Below are positions 15,007-23,122 of a stretch of 23,122 nucleotides of DNA, one piece after another. A program made the position numbers and the translations under genes. The notes under the pieces are model-generated. The model worked only from the letters and a program-made list of their open reading frames with translations, was not told where the DNA came from and did no database searches. The DNA comes from Sedimenticola_A endophacoides (GTDB lineage: Bacteria > Pseudomonadota > Gammaproteobacteria > Chromatiales > Chromatiaceae), in assembly GCA_003062345.1 (NCBI GenBank), contig PQCO01000163.1, positions 1 to 23,122 of the forward strand, given 5' to 3'. Position 1 is the stretch's first letter, and each line of letters starts with the position of its first letter.

Positions 15007-16101
15007 TCAGTCGATCTTCACGACGGCCCGGCCGTTGCGAGCAAAAGGCGGCCGGACCACCTGAACCTCCAGACGGCGGCCACGGATCTCCACCTCGCAC
15101 GACTCCGGACATCCGGAATCGACCCGGGCCAGGGCGATGGAGCGCTCAAGGGTCGGGGAGAAGCCTCCGGAGGTGATCCCGCCGATCTCCCGGTCGCCGC
15201 TGAACAGCCGCTGGTGGTCGCGCAGGATACCACGGTCACGCAGCACCAGGCCGACAAACCGGCGGTTGCCGTCGGCCCCGCGCCGCGCATCGAGCACCGG
15301 ACGGCCGATGAAATCGCGCTCGACCGGCTCCCAGGCGATCGTCCAGCCCAGGCCCGCCTCCAGCGGCAGTGTCTGTTCGTCCATATCGCTACCATAGAGG
15401 TTCATACCCGCCTCCAGGCGCAGGGTGTCGCGGGCCCCCAGCCCGCAGGGCGCCACCCCGGCGGCGGCCAGCGCCTCCCAGAAGGCGGTGGCATCCACCC
15501 CGGGCAGCAGCACCTCGAAGCCATCCTCGCCGGTGTAGCCGGTGCGGGCGACGAACCACTCCCCATCGGTGGCGGCATGAAACGGGGCAAGCGCCGCGAC
15601 TCCGGCGCGCAACGCCCCGGGCAGCAGCGGCAGTACACGCTCGCGGGCGGCGGGGCCCTGCACGGCGATCATCGCCAGTTCGTCGCGCGGCTCGATCACC
15701 ACCTCGAATCCCGCCGCCTGGGCGAGGATCCAGGCCAGATCCTTCTCGGCGGTGGCGGCGTTGACCACCATCCGGTAGCGCCCCTCCCCGATGAAATAGA
15801 CGATCAAGTCATCGATCACCCCGCCCCGCTCGTTGAGCATGCAGCTGTAGAGTGCCTTGCCGGGCTCGGTGAGCCGCGCCACATCATTGGCCAGGAGCCG
15901 GCGCAGAAACCCCCGGGCCTGCTCCCCGAGCAGGTCGAGCACCTGCATGTGGCTGACATCGAACATCCCGGCGGCGCGGCGCACCGCATGGTGCTCTTCG
16001 ATCTGGGAGCCGTAGTGCAGGGGCATCAACCAGCCGCCGAAGGGGACGATCCGGGCGCCCATCGCCTGATGGGCGGCGAACAAAACGGTCTTCTTTTCCA
16101 T
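15007..16101 (-). CDS. gcvT: Aminomethyltransferase, glycine cleavage T protein
   Basis: GcvT transfers the methylene group from the aminomethyl-lipoyl H-protein to tetrahydrofolate and releases ammonia. The 364-residue protein shows GARIVPFGGWLMPLHYGSQ, GMFDVSHM (residues 45-52), GGVIDDLIVY with the likely catalytic Asp97, TGYTGEDGFEV, and LGWTIAWE. The C-terminal GGITSGGFSPTL is also typical. ATG at 16101 was preferred to an in-frame TTG six bases upstream; neither has a strong ribosome site. It is the first gene downstream of the tandem glycine riboswitch and its terminator, so glycine should directly control the operon. Confidence 0.95.
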   Translation of the reverse strand: MEKKTVLFAAHQAMGARIVPFGGWLMPLHYGSQIEEHHAVRRAAGMFDVSHMQVLDLLGEQARGFLRRLLANDVARLTEPGKALYSCMLNERGGVIDDLIVYFIGEGRYRMVVNAATAEKDLAWILAQAAGFEVVIEPRDELAMIAVQGPAARERVLPLLPGALRAGVAALAPFHAATDGEWFVARTGYTGEDGFEVLLPGVDATAFWEALAAAGVAPCGLGARDTLRLEAGMNLYGSDMDEQTLPLEAGLGWTIAWEPVERDFIGRPVLDARRGADGNRRFVGLVLRDRGILRDHQRLFSGDREIGGITSGGFSPTLERSIALARVDSGCPESCEVEIRGRRLEVQVVRPPFARNGRAVVKID

Positions 16102-16141
16102 AAACAACCAAGGTCTCGGTTACCGGGAGCGGCGGCGGTTC

Positions 16142-16160
16142 AGGTGCCCCCCGGGCACCT
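16142..16160 (-). other. Second hairpin in the gcvT leader
   Basis: AGGTGCCC and GGGCACCT form a perfect 8-bp stem with a 3-base loop, between the riboswitch terminator and the gcvT ATG (about 40 bp before it). No T-run follows. It may affect mRNA stability or ribosome access. Confidence 0.4.
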
Positions 16161-16182
16161 CCCCGGCCTCTTTCACCGGCAC

Positions 16183-16226
16183 AAAAAAAGGGCGGCACGA
16201 GGCTACAGCCTAGCCTCGTGCCGCCC
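16183..16226 (-). terminator. Intrinsic terminator of the glycine riboswitch
   Basis: Read on the minus strand, GGGCGGCACGAGGCTA pairs perfectly with TAGCCTCGTGCCGCCC (16 bp, 5-base loop), followed by seven T's. It begins directly after the last base of aptamer 2 and lies before gcvT. It is the expression platform expected for a glycine-responsive transcriptional switch. Confidence 0.93.
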
Positions 16227-16404
16227 CTCTGTCCAAAACCTGAGAGTTTAAAGCCGAAATCGGCTCTGCCCCGTCGGTGGGTCTGACGACCGCTCTCCAG
16301 AGTCAACCTGGGAGATGATCCCGGCCCCGTGGTCCTTCTGCCTGAGCGATTCCGGGCGGGTTGCGCCTTCGGCGTTGGCCCTTGGGCCAATCTCTCCCAC
16401 GGGG
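16227..16404 (-). ncRNA. Tandem glycine riboswitch (gcvT element)
   Basis: Two aptamers are visible on the minus strand. Aptamer 1 (16404-16325) is closed by CCCCGTGG / CCACGGGG. It contains GGGAGAG, GCCGAAGGCGCAA and CTCAGGCAGAAGGACC. Aptamer 2 (16302-16227) is closed by CTCTG / CAGAG. It contains GGAGAGCGG, CACCGACGGGGCAGA and AAACTCTCAGG..GGACAGAGG. These match the known gcvT RNA consensus in order and spacing, with the second GAAGG core written GACGG here. In this family glycine binding normally turns the cleavage operon on. The terminator abuts aptamer 2 and gcvT follows. No antiterminator partner was identified by eye. Confidence 0.95.
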
Positions 16405-16421
16405 GATGGTTGAATGGGGGA

Positions 16422-16450
16422 ACTATACCGGCAGCCGGGGGCAAATCCAA
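16422..16450 (-). promoter_or_regulatory. Candidate promoter of the gcv operon
   Basis: On the minus strand TTGGAT (16450-16445) and TATAGT (16427-16422) are separated by exactly 17 bp. Transcription would start near 16415, about 11 bases before the first riboswitch stem. It lies in the short gap after the ubiI stop. Confidence 0.7.
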
Positions 16451-16457
16451 TCGCTTT

Positions 16458-17702
16458 TTACACCCCCCCGCCCGGGCCCCCAACGGTCCGCCGGGCCAGG
16501 GTGGGCAGCTCGCCGATCAACCCCAGGGCACGGCGGATGATCAACCCCTTCAGCGGCCCGGAGCGGTCGGCGAGGGCGAGCCCCAGGTTGCGCAACAGGC
16601 CGAGCGGGACGTTACGGTTGCTGAACAGCCGTTTGAAGGCGTCCATCGCCCCCAACATGGCGATATTGGCCCCCTTGCGCGCCCGCTCGTAGCGGCGCAG
16701 GGTCGCCATCGAACCAAGGGGGCGGCCTGTGCCGCGCGCCTCGACCAGGACGTCCACCAGGGCCGCCATGTCGAGAAATCCGAGGTTCACCCCCTGCCCG
16801 GCCAGGGGATGGATGCCGTGGGCGGCATCCCCGACCAGGGCCAGTCCCGGCTGCACATAGTGGTCTGCGTTGCGCAGCCGCAGGGGAAAGCAGCCCCGGG
16901 GACCGACCCGGGGCACCGCGCCCAAGACATACTCGGAGGCCTCGCTGAGCTCCCGGCAGAAGGCCGCGTCTTCCAGGGCCATGAGGTGTTCGGCGTGGGC
17001 CGGGGCGGTGGACCAGACAATGGAGCAGCGTCCATCATCGATCGGCAGCAGGGCCAGGGGGCCGTTCGGCATGAAGCGCTGGCGCGCCACCGCGCCGTGG
17101 TGGTGTTCGGGCCAGACGGTGGCCACGATGGCGTGCTGGTCATAGGCCCAGCCGCTGGAGCCGATGCCCGCCATCTCGCGCACTGGGGAGTTGGCGCCCT
17201 CGGCGGCCACCACCAGTTGACACTCCAGCACCGCCCCGCCGTCGAGATAGACCCTGGGGGTGGGTCCCGTCCGCTCCACCCGGCGGATCCGGTCGGGGGC
17301 GAAACGGGTGGCCGTGCCCAGCTCCCCCAGGCGCTCCCACAGCGCCAGCTGGGTGACGCGATTCTCCACGATGTGTCCCAGATCGGGTTCGCCGATCTCC
17401 GCGGCATCGAAGCGGACACGCCCCCGCCCCGCGGCGTCCCATACCAGCATCCCGCCATAGGGGGAGGCGCGCAGCTGCCGGATGTGCTCCCAGGCGCCGA
17501 GATTTTCCAGTACCCGCTGGGAGGCGCGGGTCAGGGCCGAGACACGCAGATCGACCTCCTCCGCGGGCCAACTCAGGCGCGGTTCACGCAGCTCCACCAC
17601 CGCCACCCGGAACCCCTCCATGGACAGGGCGCACCCGAGGGCCGAGCCGACCATGCCGCCGCCGGCGACCACCACATCGAAACGTGTCACCCCCTCACTC
17701 AA
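16458..17702 (-). CDS. ubiI: FAD-dependent ubiquinone hydroxylase, UbiI type
   Basis: This flavoprotein monooxygenase hydroxylates the ubiquinone ring (C5 in E. coli UbiI). It has 414 residues. It shows the FAD-binding GGGMVG (residues 14-19), RVSALTRASQRVL, the UbiI-like YGGMLVWDA and LGHIVENRVTQLALW, and the second flavin motif LVGDAAHGIHPLAGQGVNLG. It overlaps ubiH by 8 bp and is last in the ygfB-pepP-ubiH-ubiI run, the same position as ubiI (visC) in E. coli. UbiF or UbiL-type specificity cannot be fully excluded from sequence. The Gly-rich C-terminus (GGPGGGV) is unusual but minor. Confidence 0.88.
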   Translation of the reverse strand: MSEGVTRFDVVVAGGGMVGSALGCALSMEGFRVAVVELREPRLSWPAEEVDLRVSALTRASQRVLENLGAWEHIRQLRASPYGGMLVWDAAGRGRVRFDAAEIGEPDLGHIVENRVTQLALWERLGELGTATRFAPDRIRRVERTGPTPRVYLDGGAVLECQLVVAAEGANSPVREMAGIGSSGWAYDQHAIVATVWPEHHHGAVARQRFMPNGPLALLPIDDGRCSIVWSTAPAHAEHLMALEDAAFCRELSEASEYVLGAVPRVGPRGCFPLRLRNADHYVQPGLALVGDAAHGIHPLAGQGVNLGFLDMAALVDVLVEARGTGRPLGSMATLRRYERARKGANIAMLGAMDAFKRLFSNRNVPLGLLRNLGLALADRSGPLKGLIIRRALGLIGELPTLARRTVGGPGGGV

Positions 17703-18918
17703 GCCCCACCCCCCGGGCCAGGCGCGGCAACCGGCCGTTGAGACCCATGAACTGACGGCTCAAGAGCTGCTTCAGGGGCGGGGCCAGGTCCAGCGCCAGC
17801 AACCCAAGATTGCGGGCCAGGCGCACCGGTGGCAGCGGGTTGGTGAACAGGCGCACCAGGCCGTCGGTCATCAGGGCAACCCCCTGTTGATCACGTTGGC
17901 GCCAGTCGGCATAGGCGCGCAGGGTCTCCAGGGCGCCGATGTCGGCCCCGGCCGCCCGGGCGTCGCCGAGCACCTCCGCCAACACCGCCACGTCGCGAAT
18001 CCCCAGATTGAAACCCTGGCCGGTAATCGGATGCACCGCGTGGGCGGCGTTGCCGATCAGCGCCAGCCGGGGCCGCACCTGCTCGCGCGCCAGCAGCAGT
18101 TTGAGCGGATAGCTGGAGCGGCGCCCGGCACGCTGAAAACGCCCCAGACGGTTGCCAAAGCGCTCTTGTACCCGGGCCAGAAATTGCGGCTCATCGAGGG
18201 CCATCACCTCCTCCACCTCCGTGTCCGCCACGGTCCACACCAGGGCGTAGCGAGCGCCGCTCAGTGGCAGCATGGCCATCGGCCCCGCGTCGGTGAAGCG
18301 TTCGTAGGCGACGCCCGGAGCGGGGGCGCCGGAGGTCAGGTTGCTGATGATGGCGCTCTGCCCGTAACCCCATTCGCGGGCCTCGATACCGAGAGCGGCG
18401 CGCACCATGGAACGGGCGCCGTCGGCCGCCACCAGCAGGCGCGCGCTGATCCGCCGCTCTCCCTCATCCAGGCTCAGGGTTAGCCGGGCCGCCTGATCAT
18501 CGAGTTCGAATGAGTCCAGCCGGGCCGGACACAACAGGGTGACTCCGGGCAGGTCCCCCACCCCGCGCAGCAGGGCCTGGCCGAGGGCGTGGCCGGTGGC
18601 CACATAGCCCAGGGCCTCAAGGTCGTGATCGCGGCAGTCGAGACGGGCAAAACCGAACTGCCCGCGATCGGAAACATGGATCCTGCGAATCGGTTCGGCA
18701 TCCCCCGCCAACCGCTCCCAGACGCCGATTGATTCGAGGATCACCCGGGTACCCTGGGCGAGGGCGATGGCGCGGTCGTCGTAGCTGGGCTGGACCTCGG
18801 AATCGAGAGGCCAGGCCTCGACCAGAGCGACCGACAGCCCGCAGCCGACCAGGGCCCTGACCAGACTCGCGCCGACCATGCCGCCACCGACGATCACCAG
18901 ATCGAATTCGCTCTTCAT
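17695..18918 (-). CDS. ubiH: 2-octaprenyl-6-methoxyphenol hydroxylase UbiH
   Basis: UbiH hydroxylates C1 of the ubiquinone precursor ring. It is a 407-residue FAD monooxygenase with GGGMVGASLVRAL near the N-terminus, PSYDDRAIALAQGT, and IHVSDRGQFG. The second flavin motif reads LIGNAAHAVHPITGQGFNLG. The Asn in place of the usual Asp of the GD motif is also found in E. coli UbiH and supports this assignment over UbiI. It follows pepP by 10 bp and overlaps ubiI by 8 bp, so the genes are probably one transcript. The operon arrangement is shared with E. coli. Confidence 0.92.
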   Translation of the reverse strand: MKSEFDLVIVGGGMVGASLVRALVGCGLSVALVEAWPLDSEVQPSYDDRAIALAQGTRVILESIGVWERLAGDAEPIRRIHVSDRGQFGFARLDCRDHDLEALGYVATGHALGQALLRGVGDLPGVTLLCPARLDSFELDDQAARLTLSLDEGERRISARLLVAADGARSMVRAALGIEAREWGYGQSAIISNLTSGAPAPGVAYERFTDAGPMAMLPLSGARYALVWTVADTEVEEVMALDEPQFLARVQERFGNRLGRFQRAGRRSSYPLKLLLAREQVRPRLALIGNAAHAVHPITGQGFNLGIRDVAVLAEVLGDARAAGADIGALETLRAYADWRQRDQQGVALMTDGLVRLFTNPLPPVRLARNLGLLALDLAPPLKQLLSRQFMGLNGRLPRLARGVGLE

Positions 18919-18928
18919 CTCCCGCCCT

Positions 18929-20243
<1,315 letters not shown>

Positions 20244-20257
<14 letters not shown>

Positions 20258-20807
20258 GGATCAACTCTTCCCGCAGCAGCAGGACCGCGACCCGCACGAA
20301 TTCGACGATCTCGGTCAGTGCCTGCTCCTCCTGCTCCTGCTCCTGCTCCTCGTCATCCCCGCCCAGGGCATCGAGATCGATGCGGGTGATCTCGGCCAGG
20401 TCGTTGAGCGCCTCCCGGGCCTCCCGGGAGAGCGTCTCCGGGTCCAGCGGACCGGCCAGCCCGATGCCGTAGAGGAAGCCCTGGCACCACTCGGCGAGAG
20501 CCCCGGCCCGCTCGGTGAGCGGCCACCCCTCCGGCGGCAGCAGGGGGGCGAACCCAAACCCCGGCCCCGCAAGCGCCTCCCGGGTCTGATCTTGAATCTC
20601 GCCCAGGGCTACACGGCACTCCTGCACCGACAACTCCCCGGCGGATGCGTCGGGCATCACCTCGCCCAGCAGCCGCTCCAGCGGCCGTTCGATATCGACG
20701 CACAACAGCCCGCAGAGCAGGCCGTGCACCTGTGCGGCCCCCTCCTCCACTCCGGCCGTGCCCAGTGGGTGCTCCAGCCGCTCGTAATCCCATGAACCTT
20801 GCGCCAT
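20244..20807 (-). CDS. ygfB: UPF0149 family protein YgfB
   Basis: This 187-residue protein belongs to the YgfB/UPF0149 family, whose molecular function is not well established. The features HGLLCGLLC, LLPPEGWPLTERAGALAEWCQGFLYGIGLAG and the acidic C-terminal part followed by EIVEFVRVAVLLLREEL are typical. A run of Glu/Gln (residues 153-162) is encoded by a hexamer repeat and sits in the acidic linker. It is the first gene of the pepP-ubiH-ubiI transcript and diverges from the ZapB-like/zapA genes, as ygfB does from zapA in E. coli. A possible -10 (TATGAT) lies about 45 bp upstream on the minus strand, without a good -35. Confidence 0.9.
20321..20351. repeat. Hexamer microsatellite inside ygfB
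   Basis: Near-perfect CTCCTG units encode alternating Glu and Gln. Because the unit is 6 bp, slippage would change protein length by two residues without breaking the frame. Confidence 0.7.
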
Positions 20808-20882
20808 ACGTCAAACAGACCCCGGAAAACATCTACAGCCCGAATCGGCTGCGTGGGCGATCATAACACGCCCCCATCCCCG

Positions 20883-20911
20883 TTGACCCGTGGGTTTGCT
20901 CACTCTATATT
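20883..20911 (+). promoter_or_regulatory. Strong candidate promoter for the ZapB-like gene and zapA
   Basis: TTGACC (20883-20888) and TATATT (20906-20911) are separated by exactly 17 bp, each matching 5 of 6 consensus positions. The predicted start, near 20918, falls one base before the ATG at 20919, so the mRNA could be leaderless. Confidence 0.7.
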
Positions 20912-20918
20912 GGGCGGT

Positions 20919-21152
20919 ATGAACAACGAAGATCAAACCGCCCTGCTGGAGCAGAACCTCAAACGCCTGGAGGTTCGCGTCGATGATCTGATCCATATCG
21001 TCGCCCTGCTCAAGGAGGAGAACAAGAGCCTGCGCGTGAAACAGGAGAACCTGGTCAGCGAGCGGGCGGAGTTGATCGAAAAGACCGAATTAGCCAAGAG
21101 CCGGGTCGAGGCGATGATCAGCCGGCTCAAATCCATGGAAGCCAACCCGTGA
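20919..21152 (+). CDS. ZapB-like coiled-coil protein (TIGR02449-type), upstream of zapA
   Basis: This 77-residue protein is almost entirely predicted coiled coil, with regular Leu/Ile heptads (LLEQNLKRLEVRVDDLIHIVALLKEEN) and abundant Glu/Lys. It resembles the small TIGR02449-type proteins found directly upstream of zapA in gammaproteobacteria and is similar in size and character to ZapB. A role in organising the cell division ring with ZapA is inferred from context and structure. The ATG at 20919 was chosen; the longer open frame upstream runs through the promoter. No ribosome site precedes it. Its stop overlaps the zapA start by four bases (GTGA). Confidence 0.82.
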   Translation: MNNEDQTALLEQNLKRLEVRVDDLIHIVALLKEENKSLRVKQENLVSERAELIEKTELAKSRVEAMISRLKSMEANP

Positions 21153-21463
21153 GCAATGAAACAATTCCTGTAACGGTACGCATTATGGAGAAGGAGTACC
21201 GCGTCGCCTGTCGTCAGGATGAACAGGAGAGCCTGCTCGCATCGGCCCGTTTCCTTGATCAGAAGATGCGCGAAATCCGCACCAGCGGAAAGGTGATCGG
21301 CACCGACCGCATCGCCGTCATGGCGGCCCTCAATCTGGCCCACGATCTGCTCGACCAGAAAAACAGCAAGGACAGCAGCACCCATATCCTCACCCGCCGC
21401 CTGCGCGCCATGCAGGAGAAGATCGACCTTGCGCTGAATCAGAGCAACCAGCTCGATCTTTAG
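21149..21463 (+). CDS. zapA: Cell division protein ZapA
   Basis: ZapA binds and bundles FtsZ filaments at the division site. The 104-residue protein has the N-terminal globular part (PVTVRIMEKEYRVACRQDEQESLLASARFLDQKMREIR) and a C-terminal helix that forms coiled coils (LNLAHDLLDQKN ... RRLRAMQEKIDLAL). Start is GTG at 21149, overlapping the upstream stop as GTGA, which implies translational coupling. The gene lies before 6S RNA and fau, the same neighbourhood as in E. coli. Confidence 0.92.
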   Translation: MSNETIPVTVRIMEKEYRVACRQDEQESLLASARFLDQKMREIRTSGKVIGTDRIAVMAALNLAHDLLDQKNSKDSSTHILTRRLRAMQEKIDLALNQSNQLDL

Positions 21464-21663
21464 CCCGTACCGCGGGATGGAATCGAACGCCGGATATAGC
21501 GCATGTTCCGATACCATTCGCGAACCGATGCCGACCCATTGTTCCGGAGTGGCCGGTGATACGGCCCTGAATCATCCGGGAAATCAGTTCCCCGCGCGCG
21601 GCGTTCGCACCGCTCCCTCACGTCAAGACGCGTCACCACTCGTAACGCAGGACGATTTTGGAG
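21464..21663. other. Intergenic DNA between zapA and the 6S RNA promoter
   Basis: About 200 bp without a supported gene. Short open frames here have no ribosome site and no recognisable protein. No canonical terminator for zapA is seen. Confidence 0.5.
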
Positions 21664-21692
21664 TTGCCACACGGTCCCCGCAGGGCTAGCCT
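21664..21692 (+). promoter_or_regulatory. Candidate 6S RNA promoter
   Basis: TTGCCA (21664-21669, 5 of 6 matches) and TAGCCT (21687-21692) are 17 bp apart. Initiation 8 bases later, at 21700, coincides with the first base of the 6S closing stem. Confidence 0.65.
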
Positions 21693-21699
21693 AGAAGGT

Positions 21700-21892
21700 A
21701 TAGACACCCTCTGCGGTGTACGCCAGGGAGCCGGGTATTTTCTTGAGCCTAATTGATACCCCGGGAGCATGATGTGGAGCCGGTGCGCATATCCGCCCCG
21801 AGCGGGGAGCCTGAAGCGACACGGTTGTTCCCACTTGAACCAACCGGTTCAAGAACGATGGTGAGCAGCGGCACGGGTGGAGGGTGTCTATC
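21700..21892 (+). ncRNA. ssrS: 6S RNA
   Basis: 6S RNA mimics an open promoter and sequesters sigma-70 RNA polymerase in stationary phase. The ends pair over 12 bp: ATAGACACCCTC (21700-21711) with GAGGGTGTCTAT (21880-21891). The length of about 192 nt fits the family. Internal landmarks include GAGCCGGGTATTTT and the 3' stem-loop CTTGAACC..GGTTCAAG, also present in E. coli 6S RNA. The location between zapA and fau is the conserved one in gammaproteobacteria, where ssrS and fau are cotranscribed. Exact ends are inferred from pairing. Confidence 0.92.
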
Positions 21893-21946
21893 TTGAGGGT
21901 GTATGCCCGGACGGCCCTCCGCTCCCTGCAACCCGCCACATCTCAT

Positions 21947-21976
21947 GCCGCACAAGGGCAGTATGGATTGTGCGGC
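21947..21976 (+). other. Hairpin downstream of 6S RNA
   Basis: GCCGCACAA (21947-21955) and TTGTGCGGC (21968-21976) form a perfect 9-bp stem with a 12-base loop, about 55 bases after the 6S 3' end and before fau. There is no T-run; it may be a processing or attenuation structure in an ssrS-fau transcript. Confidence 0.45.
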
Positions 21977-22119
21977 CTATGGACTGCGAAGCGGTTTGTA
22001 CAGGACGCGTTCTCAAACAAGCCGATGGCAACGGCGGCGTGGTTCAGTACGAATGAACCGCGCAGTCAAAGATGGCGCGCCCGTGACAGATGCGGAATGA
22101 ATCAACCACCACGCTATCC

Positions 22120-22758
22120 ATGACCGATCCAAAGCGGCAACGCAACCAGATCCGAAGCCTACGCCGGGCACTCTCGCCGGGCCGCCAGCGCGCCCATGCC
22201 CGCGCCGCGGCACGAAACTTTCACGCCTCGCCCCTCTTCCTCAAGGCCCGGCATATCGCCCTCTATCTGGCCAGCGACGGTGAACTCGACCCACAGATCA
22301 TCGCGCGTCAGGCCCTGGCATGCGGTAAAAAAGTCTACCTGCCGGTTCTCAGGCCGCAAAACCGCCGCGCACTCTGGTTCGCCCCCTACCGTCCCGGCCA
22401 GCGGCTGATCAACAACCGCTTCAACATCCCCGAACCCGATATCCGCAGCCACAAACCGCGCCGCCCCTGGGCGCTCGATCTGATCCTGATGCCACTGGTC
22501 GCCTTTGACCTCGGCGGCAACCGCCTGGGCATGGGGGGAGGCTACTACGACAGAACCTTCGCCTACCTGCGCCACCGCAGGGTCTGGAAGCGGCCCCGGC
22601 TGGCGGGTCTCGCACATGAGTTACAGCGCCTCGACACACTCAGCGCAAACCCCTGGGACATTCCGATGCAGGCCGTGATTACCGAACAGGCCTATCACCC
22701 ATGCGGAGGCCGTGCGGGCCCAACCGAAAATGCGCAAGCGACAACGCGCATGAGTTGA
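22120..22758 (+). CDS. fau: 5-formyltetrahydrofolate cyclo-ligase
   Basis: The enzyme converts 5-formyl-tetrahydrofolate to 5,10-methenyl-tetrahydrofolate using ATP, returning an inhibitory folate to the active pool. It has 212 residues. It shows RRALSPGRQ at the N-terminus, IALYLASDGELD, KKVYLPVL and the signature LGMGGGYYDRTF (residues 136-147). The ATG at 22120 gives the usual N-terminus; an ATG 30 bp upstream is possible but adds residues not typical of the family. Ribosome sites are weak for both. It follows 6S RNA as ygfA/fau does in E. coli. It also links functionally to the glycine cleavage genes, which load tetrahydrofolate. Confidence 0.92.
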   Translation: MTDPKRQRNQIRSLRRALSPGRQRAHARAAARNFHASPLFLKARHIALYLASDGELDPQIIARQALACGKKVYLPVLRPQNRRALWFAPYRPGQRLINNRFNIPEPDIRSHKPRRPWALDLILMPLVAFDLGGNRLGMGGGYYDRTFAYLRHRRVWKRPRLAGLAHELQRLDTLSANPWDIPMQAVITEQAYHPCGGRAGPTENAQATTRMS

Positions 22759-22948
22759 TTCGCGGACCCTCCCGACAACAATGACAAGAGTCAATCCATG
22801 CATCATAACCCTCCCGTCCAGGCAATTGCGGCATGCCCCTTATCGATAAAACATCAAAAACACCCATCGGTTACTGGCTTTTCTCCCTGACTTTATTATA
22901 CTCATGCTTGAATTTCGCGAATGTACCTTAAGTAACGGAGGGCACGTA
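22759..22948 (+). promoter_or_regulatory. AT-richer intergenic region with candidate promoter
   Basis: This 190-bp region is less GC-rich than its neighbours. TATACT (22897-22902) has CTGGCT 17 bp upstream as a weak -35. GGAGG at 22937-22941 is a good ribosome site for the ATG at 22949. Nothing else is recognised. Confidence 0.45.
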
Positions 22949-23122
22949 ATGGCCGTCAAGAGAGCCGCAAAGAAAAAAGCAGCCAAAAAAAAGGTGCAAG
23001 AGTGTCGCTACCTCGTGAAAGATTTTGGGACATCCCAGTCCCCAAAATCGACTCGCCAACGCGACAGCCGTTACTGCCCCGACCGTCCTGCGCTCATCAC
23101 GACTCCGTCCCGCACATTGCAG
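22949..23122 (+). pseudogene. Lys/Ala-rich histone H1-like gene start, interrupted by the 301-bp repeat
   Basis: After a good ribosome site (GGAGG 7 bp before the ATG), the gene starts MAVKRAAKKKAAKKKVQ. This Lys/Ala-rich pattern is typical of bacterial histone H1-like or AlgP-type DNA-binding tails. At 22996 the sequence turns into the 301-bp repeat, and the open frame continues through repeat DNA to the window edge with unrelated residues (ECRYLVKDFGTSQ...). If the missing repeat part equals copy 2, the frame would stop at the equivalent of 4713-4715, giving a fused product of about 67 residues. The native remainder of the gene is not visible. It is either broken by repeat insertion or displaced by an assembly error. 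Confidence 0.65.
22996..23122 (+). repeat. 301-bp repeat, copy 3 (left part only, cut by window edge)
   Basis: Identical to 4559-4685 over all 127 bases, starting at GCAAGAGTG. It has the same orientation as copies 1 and 2 and carries the left-end hairpin at 23021-23049. The remaining 174 bp lie outside the window. Confidence 0.96.

Overview
This window looks like one complete assembled contig from a GC-rich gammaproteobacterium. The main evidence is gene order: zapA / ygfB-pepP-ubiH-ubiI-gcvT-gcvH-gcvP, with 6S RNA (ssrS) and fau beyond zapA, is the arrangement known from Escherichia coli. Glycine decarboxylase is split into two subunits (gcvPA, gcvPB) and metA is of the Thiobacillus-like type. 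Together these suggest a Chromatiales/Thiotrichales-type organism, but that is inference; no 16S or other marker is present.

Layout. (1) 1-4859: the 3' part of an RND efflux pump gene, a P-loop ATPase of unknown function and metA, all on +, bracketed by two same-orientation copies of a 301-bp repeat. The first copy is cut by the window edge. (2) 5009-7730: divergent guaD (-) and a DUF255/thioredoxin-fold protein (+). (3) 7813-10302: molybdenum cofactor operon moaB-moeA-moaD-moaE (-), with a good FNR/DNR-like palindrome upstream. (4) 10383-16101: dgkA and the glycine cleavage genes gcvT-gcvH-gcvPA-[tpx]-gcvPB (-). They are led by a promoter, a tandem glycine riboswitch and a near-perfect intrinsic terminator (16183-16450). 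(5) 16458-20807: ygfB-pepP-ubiH-ubiI (-), the last two being ubiquinone hydroxylases. (6) 20883-22758: a ZapB-like coiled-coil gene and zapA under a strong promoter, then 6S RNA with its own promoter, then fau. (7) 22949-23122: the start of a Lys/Ala-rich histone H1-like gene, interrupted after 15-16 codons by a third copy of the 301-bp repeat, in which the window ends.

Most of the window is conserved housekeeping DNA. The part not explained by known families is the 301-bp repeat. All copies have the same orientation, no obvious terminal inverted repeats and no target duplication. There is a hairpin near each end, and two of the three copies lie against a broken coding sequence. This geometry resembles non-autonomous IS200/IS605-type (PATE-like) elements, but no transposase is visible here. 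The two edge copies are each exactly 127 bp, which looks like an assembler k-mer overlap, so the repeat is probably present in several copies and broke the assembly.
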